From positions 1 to 18,049 of the forward strand of contig CALAZQ010000601.1 of NCBI GenBank assembly GCA_937926325.1: DNA of 18,049 nucleotides. The letters run 5' to 3'. A program made the translations under genes and the position numbers. This DNA comes from an uncultured Planctomycetaceae bacterium (GTDB lineage: Bacteria; Planctomycetota; Planctomycetia; Pirellulales; UBA1268). Under the pieces are notes generated by a model. It was given only the letters and a program-made list of their open reading frames with translations, did not search any database and was not told the origin of the DNA. Below are positions 7,159 through 15,021 of the stretch, piece by piece (the first letter of the stretch is position 1; the number at the start of each line of letters is the position of its first letter).

Positions 7159-8471
7159 GCCTCTTTGGCATCGCCTGGCGAAACATCCGGCAGCGGGCCC
7201 TGACCAGCGGCCTGACCGCCCTCTCGATGGCCCTTGGCGTAGCGCTGGTCGTGGCGACGCTGGTCACCGGCGGCGTGGTCAAGCAGGCCTTCGAATCGGG
7301 GGCGGGCCTCGGCTACAACATGATCATCGGGGCCAAGGGCAGCCCGCTGCAGCTGGTGCTCAACAGCGTCTATCTGATCAGCAAGCCGATCGAGAACATC
7401 TCGTGGCAGACCTACGAACAGTTCCTGGCGGCAAGCGAGCGGGCCGACGGCGTTGACGGCACCTTTGCGGCCAGCACCCAGACGGCGGTGCCGATCTGCA
7501 TGGGCGACTACTTCCGGGGCCACCGCGTCGTCGGCACCAACGCTGCCTACTTCGACCGGCTTTCCCGCGGTGACGGCCAGCCCTTCAGCTTCTCAGCCGG
7601 TGAGAACTTTGCCGACGACGACCTCTACACCGCCGTCCTCGGCAGCCAGGTGGCGGCCACGCTGCAGATTGCCGTCGGGGATGAGATTGCGCCAACGCAT
7701 GGGGCCGACGACGGCAAGGTGCACGACCCGTTCCGGGTGGTCGGCATCCTCGACCGGACCGACACGCCGGTCGACCGTGGCGTCTACGTCAACATGGAGG
7801 GGTTCTATCTGCAGGAGGGGCATGCCAAGCCGGTTGAGGATGGCGATGAAGCCGCCGCTGCGAACGCCGGCGAACCGACCCGGCTGCCCGACGGCCGGCT
7901 GCCCTTCAACCAGCGTGAGGTAACGGCGATCCTGCTGGAGACCGCCTCGCTGCCGGGCTTGCCAGCCGAGCTGACGGCGATGGGCCTGCGAACCGCCATC
8001 AACGAGGGCCGCGATGCCCAGGCCGCCCTGCCGATCGCCGAGATCAGGGTGCTGCTCGACCTTTTCGTCAGCCCGCTGGAACTGTTGCTGCTGCTGGTGA
8101 CGACGCTGGTGGTGATCGTCTCGGCCATCGGCATTCTGGTGAGCATGGTCGGCTCGTCGCTGGAACGCAGCCGCGACGTGGCGATCATGCGGGCCCTCGG
8201 GGCCCGACGGGGGGTGGTGCTGGCGACGGTGCTGGTTGAGGCGATTCTGCTGGCGGTCGGCGGCGGCGGCCTGGGCTGGCTGCTTGGCCACGGCGTGGTC
8301 GGCCTGATCGGGCCCTGGATTGCCACCAATGCCGGGGTGTCGGCCGGGTTTTTCTCGTTCACGCCGGCGGAACTGCTGCTGGTGCCATTTTTGATCGTTC
8401 TGGCGATCCTGGCGGCCCTGCTGCCGGCGGTCGCCGCCTACCGGACCGATGTGGCCCGCTGGCTGGGGTAA
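7155..8471 (+). CDS. ABC transporter permease, FtsX/MacB-like
   Basis: The 438-residue product is an inner-membrane permease with the four-helix MacB/LolC/FtsX topology. One helix lies near the N-terminus (about 16-43, after the amphipathic WRNIRQRALTS), followed by a periplasmic domain of about 260 residues. Three helices then occupy about 308-335, 353-385 and 402-430. The FtsX-type coupling region is seen as SSLERSRDVAIMRALGA between helices 2 and 3. ATG 7155 has a perfect aggagg SD (7143-7148) at 6 bases and overlaps the ATPase stop, so the two subunits are coupled. Relatives use such pairs for lipoprotein release, macrolide or peptide export, or mechanical signalling rather than classical solute import. 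No MacA-like adaptor is adjacent. The role is probably linked to the flanking exported proteins. Confidence 0.92.
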   Translation: MSLFGIAWRNIRQRALTSGLTALSMALGVALVVATLVTGGVVKQAFESGAGLGYNMIIGAKGSPLQLVLNSVYLISKPIENISWQTYEQFLAASERADGVDGTFAASTQTAVPICMGDYFRGHRVVGTNAAYFDRLSRGDGQPFSFSAGENFADDDLYTAVLGSQVAATLQIAVGDEIAPTHGADDGKVHDPFRVVGILDRTDTPVDRGVYVNMEGFYLQEGHAKPVEDGDEAAAANAGEPTRLPDGRLPFNQREVTAILLETASLPGLPAELTAMGLRTAINEGRDAQAALPIAEIRVLLDLFVSPLELLLLLVTTLVVIVSAIGILVSMVGSSLERSRDVAIMRALGARRGVVLATVLVEAILLAVGGGGLGWLLGHGVVGLIGPWIATNAGVSAGFFSFTPAELLLVPFLIVLAILAALLPAVAAYRTDVARWLG

Positions 8472-8536
8472 CGTCAATCGAACACATTCGGGGCGAAATC
8501 GTCGGTGGTGGCGAACACTTGGCGGTTCTCTCACTC

Positions 8537-8542
8537 TATACT
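8537..8542 (+). promoter_or_regulatory. Candidate -10 element of a leaderless promoter
   Basis: TATACT ends 6 bases before ATG 8549, so transcription would begin at or very near the A of the start codon. No SD precedes that ATG. A ttggcg at 8519 is only 12 bases upstream, too close for a -35 box, so this would be an extended or -10-only promoter. It would allow the four downstream genes to be expressed apart from the ABC genes. Confidence 0.4.
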
Positions 8543-8548
8543 CACGGT

Positions 8549-10039
8549 ATGGAACGCTCCCTGCGACGACTTGCTCGCTTCGTGCTGACTCTTGCGGTGG
8601 GCATGGCCACAGCCGGCCTCGCCGGACGGGCGGCCGCCTGCCCCTTCTGCGCAGCAGTGTCTCTCACCTTTGCTCAAGAGATCGACCAGAGTGAGACAGC
8701 CGTGATCGCCGCATTGGTCGAGCCGCCACCCGCGTCAGCCCTCGGGCCGGGGGCCGAAGGGCCGTTGCCCAAGGGCCGGTTTCGGGTGGTCGATGTGCTC
8801 AAGGGCGACGCTCTGCTGCAGGCAGCCGGGCTGCTCGATGGCGAACAGCTGATTGAAACGATTCTGCTCGAAGAGAAGCCGGCTGGCGGCCTCTTTCTGA
8901 TCATGGGCGTTGAACCACCCGAACTGCTCTGGTCGAGCCCGATTGCCGTCAGCGATCGGGCCGTGGCCTATCTGAAAAAAATCGGCAGCCTGCCTGAGGC
9001 GGGGGCCGACCGGCTCGCCTTCTTTCAGCAGTATCTCGAGGACGAGGACGACACCCTGGCGCGTGATGCCTACGACGAGTTCGCAATCGCCCCCTACCAG
9101 GACGTCCAGGCCCTCGAGACCCGGATGGACCCGACCAAGCTGATGCAGTGGATCGAGACGCCGGGCATTCCCTCGAACCGTCGACGGCTCTATGCGACCA
9201 TGCTGGGCGTCTGCGGCACGCCGGCCGATGCCACCCGGATTGAGCGGATTCTGCTGGGTGAGGATCTCGGTGACGATGCAGCCGACCTGCGGAGTGGCCT
9301 CGACGCCCTGATTGCCTGCTATGTCGTGCTGCGGGGACCGACCGGTCTCGACCTGATCGACAAGCTCTTCCTCGACCGCGGCAGCCGGGAGATTCCCTTC
9401 ACCGAAACCTATGCCGCCGTGATGGCCCTGCGGTTTCTGGGGGAAGAGTCGGACGTGGTGCCCCGCGAGCGGGTGCTCGAGTCGCTGCGGCTGCTGCTCA
9501 ACGAGCCGAAGCTGGCCGATCTGGTGATTGCCGACCTGGCCCGCTGGGGTGACTGGACGGTGATCGACCGACTCGTTGCGATCTATACCGACGCGACCGC
9601 GGAAAACCTGTTCGTCCGCGAGCCGATCGTCAACTATATGAAGGCCTGTCCGCTGCCGGAGGCGGAGGCCGCGGTGGAAAAACTTCGGGAGATCGATCCC
9701 GAGGCCGTCCGCCGCGCCGCGACCCTGGCCGGGCTGGCCGGCCTGACCACCGCCGCGGCCGCCGACGACACCGACGCGAAACCGAACGGCTCGCCAGCCC
9801 GGGTGGCGGAGGTGGTGGCCGAAGATGTCGAAAGTGATGGCACCATGGTGGTCAGCCCCGGCTCGGCCCCCGCAACTCCGGCTGCCAGCCGGAAGCCAGC
9901 CGCCGCGGCCCCGCCCGCTGCGGCCGAGCAGCCGGGCACGCCTGCGTTTCGCTGGGCCTTCTGGGTGGCGGTGGTCGTCATCGTCGCCTTCATCTCGCGG
10001 GCCGTGCTGCGATCGGGTCGCTCCGGCTCGCACCCGTAA
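8549..10039 (+). CDS. Exported CPFC protein A with C-terminal membrane anchor, unknown function
   Basis: The 496-residue product has a signal peptide (basic MERSLRRLARF, hydrophobic 11-26, cleavage site AAA at 28-30) and then CPFC at 31-34, so the mature protein would begin with this Cys pair. An N-terminal domain of about 120 residues is followed by an alpha-helical region (about 170-420) that includes YDEFAIAPYQDV and helical hairpin-like repeats. An Ala/Pro-rich linker and a C-terminal transmembrane helix (about 465-485, FRWAFWVAVVVIVAF) complete it. Much of the body aligns with CPFC protein B at 11271-12419, for example ADLARWGDW against IDLARYQAW. ATG 8549 is preferred to the in-frame TTG 8519 because it starts the signal peptide directly. 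I know no named family; a metal- or thiol-related role is inferred only from the cysteines. Confidence 0.85.
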   Translation: MERSLRRLARFVLTLAVGMATAGLAGRAAACPFCAAVSLTFAQEIDQSETAVIAALVEPPPASALGPGAEGPLPKGRFRVVDVLKGDALLQAAGLLDGEQLIETILLEEKPAGGLFLIMGVEPPELLWSSPIAVSDRAVAYLKKIGSLPEAGADRLAFFQQYLEDEDDTLARDAYDEFAIAPYQDVQALETRMDPTKLMQWIETPGIPSNRRRLYATMLGVCGTPADATRIERILLGEDLGDDAADLRSGLDALIACYVVLRGPTGLDLIDKLFLDRGSREIPFTETYAAVMALRFLGEESDVVPRERVLESLRLLLNEPKLADLVIADLARWGDWTVIDRLVAIYTDATAENLFVREPIVNYMKACPLPEAEAAVEKLREIDPEAVRRAATLAGLAGLTTAAAADDTDAKPNGSPARVAEVVAEDVESDGTMVVSPGSAPATPAASRKPAAAAPPAAAEQPGTPAFRWAFWVAVVVIVAFISRAVLRSGRSGSHP

Positions 10040-10063
10040 TCATCTCTCGAGGCAGTGACGGCG

Positions 10064-10756
10064 ATGGCATCAGGACTGTTCGACGCGCCCGCGACGACAC
10101 TCGGAAGCCAGCAGGCGGTGGCTGACGAGCAGGCCTATCGCGCGTTGGCCGGCACGGCGATTGCGGCCGGCACCCTGGCGGTGCTCTCGCCGCTGGCCTT
10201 TGTCGACTGGTGGCTGCTGGCAGTGCCAACCCTCGCCATCATCCTCGGCCTGGTCGCCTGGCGGGACATCGTCCGCCGGCCGGAGGCCCTGACCGGGGTG
10301 CGGCTGGCGATCGGCGCGACCGTCGTGGCGGCGGGTTGCCTGGTGGGTGGGGCCGGCTACCTGTCGTGGGTCTACGCCGCGGAACTCCCAGAGGGGTTTG
10401 AACGGATTCACTATGGGCTGCTGCAGCCGCCCGAGGGCGCACCGGCAACATTTGTCCCCGATTCAGCCCGGGAGATTGACGGCCATGACGTGCTGCTGAA
10501 GGGCTACATGTATCCGGGCAAGCAGCAGCACGGCATCCGCCAGTTCCTGTTGGTTCGCGATCAGGGAGACTGTTGTTTTGGAGGCAATCCGAAGATCACC
10601 GACCGGGTGCTCGTCCACCTCGAGGACGAAAAGGGAATCGCCTACACGCCGCGGCAGAAGAAGATCGCCGGCCGGTTCGTGGTGCGGCCGACCGCCGGCC
10701 GTGACGGCATCGAGGGGGGCGTGCTCTATCATCTTGAAGAAGCCTTCACTCGCTGA
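10064..10756 (+). CDS. Membrane-anchored DUF3299-like protein A (CCFG motif)
   Basis: The 230-residue product has three predicted membrane helices (about 30-48, 50-66 and 82-105) in an N-terminal part resembling the planctomycete DUF4190-type module. It then has an extracytoplasmic domain (about 136-228) containing GYMYP, QFLLVRDQGDCCFGG and a final YHLEE strand. The paired Cys170-Cys171 in CCFG are shared with protein B next door. The fold pattern (GY-x-P, F-L-L-V, Cys loop) resembles DUF3299, a family of unknown function sometimes found beside MacB-like ABC genes. ATG 10064 is chosen over GTG 10055 because gagg at 10049-10052 is better spaced for it. It follows CPFC protein A by 24 bp and overlaps the next gene by 23 bp, so all are probably one operon. 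Confidence 0.83.
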   Translation: MASGLFDAPATTLGSQQAVADEQAYRALAGTAIAAGTLAVLSPLAFVDWWLLAVPTLAIILGLVAWRDIVRRPEALTGVRLAIGATVVAAGCLVGGAGYLSWVYAAELPEGFERIHYGLLQPPEGAPATFVPDSAREIDGHDVLLKGYMYPGKQQHGIRQFLLVRDQGDCCFGGNPKITDRVLVHLEDEKGIAYTPRQKKIAGRFVVRPTAGRDGIEGGVLYHLEEAFTR

Positions 10757-11270
10757 GGCTGCAGCCGGCTGGCTGCTTGTTGCCGGCCTGGTGACGGCCA
10801 TCAGCGGCTGCGGCGAGCAACAGCCGGTGGTGCCACCCGAGACGGCAACCAGTCCGCCGCAGCAGCGGTCAACGGGGCCGGCCCCAGCCAGTGCGGCCGG
10901 CACCCGTGACATCTCCTTTGACGACATCACCTTTGAGATGGAGAAGGGGGCAGCCTTCAACCGCGGGCTGCTGCCGGAGCGGGTGACTGCGCTGGCCGGC
11001 AGCCGGATTCGGATTCGCGGCTACATCCTGCCGAGCTTCCAGCAGTCGGGCCTGACCCAGTTTGTGCTCGTGCGGGACAACATGGAGTGCTGCTTCGGGC
11101 CGGGGGCCGCCCTCTACGACTGCATCGTCGTCTCGATGCGGCCGGGCCGCTCGACCAATTTCTCGGTTCGGCCAGTCGCCGTCACCGGCGTCTTCAGCCT
11201 CAAGGAACTGATCGGCCCCGACGGCAAGCATCTGGCGATCTATGCCCTCGAGGGGGAGGAGGTCCGCTAG
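10734..11270 (+). CDS. DUF3299-like lipoprotein B (CCFG motif)
   Basis: Translation most likely begins at TTG 10734, inside the end of the preceding gene. The frame has no ATG or GTG that would give a signal, whereas this TTG gives a classical lipoprotein signal: Lys-Lys, hydrophobic 9-22, and TAISGC with lipidated Cys26. A Pro/Ser-rich linker (27-57) leads to a domain (about 60-175) with GYILPSFQQSG, QFVLVRDNMECCFGPGA and a C-terminal IYALEGE strand. Cys119-Cys120 match the CCFG pair of protein A, and an extra Cys130 follows. The shared segment is strikingly similar between A and B, so they are paralogs carrying one domain on two kinds of anchor. The stop is directly followed by the GTG of the next gene. 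Function unknown. Confidence 0.82.
   Translation: MKKPSLAEAAAGWLLVAGLVTAISGCGEQQPVVPPETATSPPQQRSTGPAPASAAGTRDISFDDITFEMEKGAAFNRGLLPERVTALAGSRIRIRGYILPSFQQSGLTQFVLVRDNMECCFGPGAALYDCIVVSMRPGRSTNFSVRPVAVTGVFSLKELIGPDGKHLAIYALEGEEVR
11257..11262 (+). promoter_or_regulatory. Ribosome binding site that fixes GTG 11271
   Basis: A perfect aggagg lies within the end of the preceding coding sequence, 8 bases before GTG 11271. It supports the GTG that directly abuts the upstream stop codon as the true start of CPFC protein B. Confidence 0.75.
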
Positions 11271-12419
11271 GTGAACCGGCTGGCTCCTCTGCTGCTTTGC
11301 GTCTTGATCGATGCCGCCGCCGCCTGCCCGTTCTGCGGGCCGGTGGCCGAGCCGCTGGCGACCCGGCGGGCCCGGTCGGCCACCGTCGCCGTGGGTGAAA
11401 CGCTCGGTCCGCCCGCAGCCGCGGCCGACGGCCGAAGACGGCAGCAGTTTCAGATTCTCTCGGTGTTCCCGGCAACTGGCAGCGGCCTGGAACCTGTCGC
11501 CCCGGATCGGTTGCCAGTGCGGGCAACAGTTACAGCTGACTTCAGTGGCACGGCCCTGCTGTTTGAAACAGTCGCCGATACCTGGCAGGCCCGCACTGCT
11601 GATGAACTGCTGATCGGCTACTGCCTGACGGCCCCGCCGCCAACCGACCGGCCGACGGCCACCGCCGTGCGCCTGGCCTGGTTTGCCCGCTGGCTCGAGC
11701 ACCCGAGTGCCGCCATCGCCGCCGACGCCTATGCCGAGTTTGCAGTCGCCCCGTTTGCGGCCGTGCGGGACGCAGCCAAGGCCTTCGAGGCCGACCGGCT
11801 GGCCGGCTGGCTGGCCGATCCGGCGATCGATCAGCAGCGGCGGGGTTTCTACGGCTTGGCCGCCGGACTTGTCGCCCGGCAGCAGACCGGGCCGGCTGCT
11901 GCCCGCTGCCGGCAGGCGGTGACAGCCGCAGTCTCCGCGCCGGCTGTAAGTGACTTTCGCGCCGGCTACGACGGCCTGCTGGCAGGGCTGTTGGTGGCCC
12001 GCGGTGAGCAAGCGGTACCGGTCATCGAGGCGCTCGGCCTGCTCGCGCCAAACGCCAGCCCGGTCGATCAGCGGCACCTGTTGCAGGCGTTACGGTTCTG
12101 CTGGGAAGAGCCGGCCGACACCCTCCCTCAGCCGGCAGTGGTGGCCCTGACCCAGCGGCTGCTGGCCTCCCCCAATCTCGCCCGCGAGGCGGTGATCGAC
12201 CTGGCCCGCTATCAGGCCTGGGATGCGTGCAGCGAGGTGGTGTCGCTCTGGCCAACGGGTGATGACGATCCGCTCATCCGGCCTGCCATTGCCGGCTACC
12301 TGCAGGCCTGCCCGACAGCCGAGGCCCGGCAGGCACTGACGCAACTCCGAACAACCGACGCCGCCGCCGTCGAGGCTGCGATCAAGGCGGCCCGCCTGCC
12401 CCTCCCGGCAGCAGGCTAG
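11271..12419 (+). CDS. Exported CPFC protein B, paralog of the 8549-10039 product
   Basis: The 382-residue product has a short signal peptide (MNRLAPLLLCVLIDAAAA) and then CPFC at 19-22, again exactly after the predicted cleavage site. A less conserved N-terminal domain follows, then an alpha-helical region with YAEFAVAPFAAV, RRGFYGLAAGL, LRFCWEEP and a segment ending YLQACPTAEA, which lines up with YMKACPLPEA in protein A. Unlike A, it lacks the C-terminal linker and membrane helix, so it should be periplasmic, or anchored only if the mature Cys19 were lipidated. The start is a GTG with a strong SD, adjacent to the stop of lipoprotein B. It is the last gene of the cluster. Function is unknown; the C-terminal homology to A is clear by eye, the N-terminal half much weaker. 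Confidence 0.85.
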   Translation: MNRLAPLLLCVLIDAAAACPFCGPVAEPLATRRARSATVAVGETLGPPAAAADGRRRQQFQILSVFPATGSGLEPVAPDRLPVRATVTADFSGTALLFETVADTWQARTADELLIGYCLTAPPPTDRPTATAVRLAWFARWLEHPSAAIAADAYAEFAVAPFAAVRDAAKAFEADRLAGWLADPAIDQQRRGFYGLAAGLVARQQTGPAAARCRQAVTAAVSAPAVSDFRAGYDGLLAGLLVARGEQAVPVIEALGLLAPNASPVDQRHLLQALRFCWEEPADTLPQPAVVALTQRLLASPNLAREAVIDLARYQAWDACSEVVSLWPTGDDDPLIRPAIAGYLQACPTAEARQALTQLRTTDAAAVEAAIKAARLPLPAAG

Positions 12420-12458
12420 CTTCGACTTTCGCAGCTTTTTCGGTCGTCGCCAGACTTG

Positions 12459-12503
12459 CGGCAGCTCTCTTTCAGGAAGCAGGCGAAACCATGCCGATTT
12501 TTT
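12459..12503 (+). terminator. Possible intrinsic terminator after the CPFC/CCFG operon
   Basis: A cggca (12459-12463) can pair with tgccg (12492-12496), followed by a six-T run (12498-12503). The loop is long (28 bases) with only a small internal hairpin (ctttcaggaag), so stability is doubtful. Position supports it: it lies 40 bp after the last plus-strand stop and before the convergent TolC gene. Confidence 0.3.
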
Positions 12504-12504
12504 G

Positions 12505-12540
12505 AATCACACAGAGACACAGAGGCACGGAGAGAGGCCG
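12505..12540. repeat. Intergenic purine-rich dispersed repeat of the cacagagacacagagg type
   Basis: The core cacagagacacagaggcac (12510-12528) has an internal acacagag periodicity. Such elements recur between genes in planctomycetes and several other bacterial phyla and cause spurious predicted peptides of the type HTETQRHGE. It sits in the 136-bp convergent space between the CPFC protein B and TolC stop codons. Recognition is from memory; copies elsewhere cannot be seen in this window. Confidence 0.5.
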
Positions 12541-12555
12541 GAGACGCACGGACAC

Positions 12556-14895
12556 CTACCGAAGTTGTTCGGCGGCGGCGGTGGGGCTGTCGATCGGGGT
12601 GGCATCGGGCTGGGCGGGCTGCTGGAAGTCGACTGTCAGGATTGCCGCATTCTCAGCGACTGCCTGATCTGTCGATGCCGGGCCCACCGCGTCGATGGCT
12701 GAACCACTCCCGGTTCCCAGCAGCGACGGGGGCACCATCTCCGCGCCGGGAAAGCCAGCGGCCGTGGCGGGGAAGCTGGGGGCAGCGTCAACCGGCTCCG
12801 GCGTCGGCAGCTCCTCGGCCGCCGGATCGAGACCCTCTGGAAGTTTGGCTGGCAGCTCGCGGGTGGCCGGGTCACGAGCGGGCAGCTGGACAGCGTTGGC
12901 GGCTGCACCAACCGCATTGAACTGCTGGGTGATCGGGCCCCGGCTGAAGACACCCGGCCGCGAGTGGCCGTAGTCGAGGTAGAGGCTGGCATCCCGCTGA
13001 CGGGCCCGGCGATGGGCATCGAAGTAGGCCTTGCCCGGCCACGGACCCTCCGAGAGGAACACACCGTTGAACTCCAGCAGCGAGCCCTTGCGGAAATGGA
13101 ACTGGGCGATCGCCCGGTTGTAGTCGACCAGTGAGCGGTAGTACGAACTTTCGGCCTCGGCCCGCAGCCGCTGAGCCTGCAGCAGCTGGTCGAAGGTCGT
13201 GGTGCCGGCATCGTAGGCTGCCTGCACCGCCTCCACCTGGCGTTCCGCCGCCACCCGGCGGTTGAAGTTTGTCTGGGCGAGGGCAAAGTTCACGTCGATG
13301 TTGCGAATCGCCTCGACGAGGGCGTGAGACACTTCAAGCTCTTCGTCCTGCAGCTGAGCCCGGGCCTTGGCCAGCTGCAGCTGGTGATGCCGGACGGTGG
13401 CGAGTTCGCGACGGAAGCCGAGCGGCATCAGGAACTGGGCGCCGGCCTGCCACTCCTGGAACTCACCTTGCAGCAAGGTCGCATAGGCGTTCGTGCCTTC
13501 GAGTGGGTCGGCTCCGTCGGCACCGTAGGAATTGTTGGCCCCGAGCAGGTCGTGACCCATGCCGAGGAACCGCCAGCGGCCAACCAGGTCGAGCCGGGGC
13601 AGGACCAGGTTCTTGGCGGCCGTCAGTTCCAGTTCCCGCTGCTTGATCCGCCACTTCTGCCGCCGCAGTTCCGCCGACCGTGACAACGCCTCAACGAGCG
13701 ACTGCTGCCAGTCGAAAGCGATCCGGGCCGTCGTCGGCTCATCGGCGGGGCGAATCAGCCGGCCGTCGGAGGACGAGATGCCCATCATGTACCGCAGCCG
13801 ATTCTCTGCGCTGTAGACCGCATTGAGTGCCCGTTCGACCTCACTGCGGAAAAAGAAATACTGCTCGCGGGCCTGGGCCTCCTTGTCGGCCTCACCGCCG
13901 CGGGATTGTTCGACATAGAGGGCATGGACCCGCCGCCAGGCTTCGAGGGCACTGTCGCGGCCGATCTTGCGGGCCTCGAGGTCGCGGTAGGCGAAATAGA
14001 GTTCCCAATACGATTGTTCGGTGTCACTGATCAGGTTGCGGACACCGATCTCAAAGTCAGCCAGGGAGATGTCGGCATTGACCCGGGCCAGCAGCACGCC
14101 GCGGAAGTTGGGCCGGCCGTAGAGGTTCTCAAAGGCGTCGGGGCCGGCGATCCGGTTGTAGGTCAGACCCGCCCCCTGCAGCAGCGGCTGGTTGAAGGTG
14201 AAGTCATAGTTGGTCGTCCAGGTCGAGGGGACGCCCTGCTGCCGGATCGGTGAGTTGTTGTTGTCGAAGAGCGTCTCGTTCGAGACGCCGAAAGTGGCAC
14301 CAGTGGCGGTCCGCTTCTGCAGGCCGGTGGTCCAGTTGCCGGTGTCACCGAGCAGGTGCTGCTGGAAGATGATCGTGCCGGGGCCGCCGACATTCTGCGG
14401 CCGGTTCTGCCGTTCCCAGGTGAGCGAACTCGACAGCTGGACGTCGAACAGGGCAAGCGCGCTCTCCACGCCACGGAAGGGATCGGTCTCGACGAGGGCC
14501 GGATCGTACACGGTCGGTGTCGCATCAGGGGCCGTCAGCAGCGACACCGGTGGCTCACCCGTCTGCGGCCGCGGCCCGCCAAAGCTGCTGAACCGGCCGC
14601 CGAGGTTGCGGAGCACCTTGCCGTTTTCCAGCGCCGTGCGAATTGCCTCCTCAAGGCTGAGCTCCCAGATCTCCTCAAAGTTTGAGTTCGACAGCGTCAG
14701 CGGCTCAACGGTGCCGGCCGCCTCATCGAGCGGGTCCTGGCACGAGTCGGGATACTCGATTTTCTGGACGGCCCCGACATAGTGCGACAGGTCGCCATCT
14801 TCGAAAAAATAGAACGGCTGGCGCGGTGCGCACCCGCTGGCCACGATCGCGATGCCGGTGGCGGCGGCCCAGAGTTGTCGCAGCAGGCTGTTCAC
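12556..14895 (-). CDS. TolC-family outer-membrane channel lipoprotein
   Basis: The 779-residue product starts with GTG 14895 and a lipoprotein signal ending VASGC (lipidated Cys22). An N-terminal insert (about 23-75, PFYFFEDGDLSHYVG) precedes two outer-membrane efflux protein repeats. The first begins near WELSLEEAIRTALENGKVL (about 78-97), and long helices rich in Arg, Glu and Ala follow, with the second repeat ending near DYNRAIAQFHFRKGSLL (about residue 600). Such proteins form trimeric channels that span the outer membrane and periplasm for export pumps. After the barrel core comes an extension of about 150 residues rich in Ala, Pro and Glu with no recognised fold. A weak agaag SD precedes the GTG. 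No MFP/RND partner is next to it; the MacB-like pair on the other strand is a possible but unproven partner. Confidence 0.9.
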   Translation of the reverse strand: MNSLLRQLWAAATGIAIVASGCAPRQPFYFFEDGDLSHYVGAVQKIEYPDSCQDPLDEAAGTVEPLTLSNSNFEEIWELSLEEAIRTALENGKVLRNLGGRFSSFGGPRPQTGEPPVSLLTAPDATPTVYDPALVETDPFRGVESALALFDVQLSSSLTWERQNRPQNVGGPGTIIFQQHLLGDTGNWTTGLQKRTATGATFGVSNETLFDNNNSPIRQQGVPSTWTTNYDFTFNQPLLQGAGLTYNRIAGPDAFENLYGRPNFRGVLLARVNADISLADFEIGVRNLISDTEQSYWELYFAYRDLEARKIGRDSALEAWRRVHALYVEQSRGGEADKEAQAREQYFFFRSEVERALNAVYSAENRLRYMMGISSSDGRLIRPADEPTTARIAFDWQQSLVEALSRSAELRRQKWRIKQRELELTAAKNLVLPRLDLVGRWRFLGMGHDLLGANNSYGADGADPLEGTNAYATLLQGEFQEWQAGAQFLMPLGFRRELATVRHHQLQLAKARAQLQDEELEVSHALVEAIRNIDVNFALAQTNFNRRVAAERQVEAVQAAYDAGTTTFDQLLQAQRLRAEAESSYYRSLVDYNRAIAQFHFRKGSLLEFNGVFLSEGPWPGKAYFDAHRRARQRDASLYLDYGHSRPGVFSRGPITQQFNAVGAAANAVQLPARDPATRELPAKLPEGLDPAAEELPTPEPVDAAPSFPATAAGFPGAEMVPPSLLGTGSGSAIDAVGPASTDQAVAENAAILTVDFQQPAQPDATPIDSPTAAAEQLR

Positions 14896-15021
14896 GAGGG
14901 GCTTCTTTGACTGTTGGCGGTTCTGTTCCGATCGTGAGACCGGCCATCACGCCGACCGGCTCTCCGACACGCTTCAACAAGCCGCCGCTGCGCCCTGGAG
15001 GGAAGGCGTCGCGGAATCGGT

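Noticed and set aside
8519..8548. TTG 8519 as the start of CPFC protein A
   Set aside because: It would place ten extra residues before the basic signal-peptide start and has no SD; ATG 8549 begins the signal directly.
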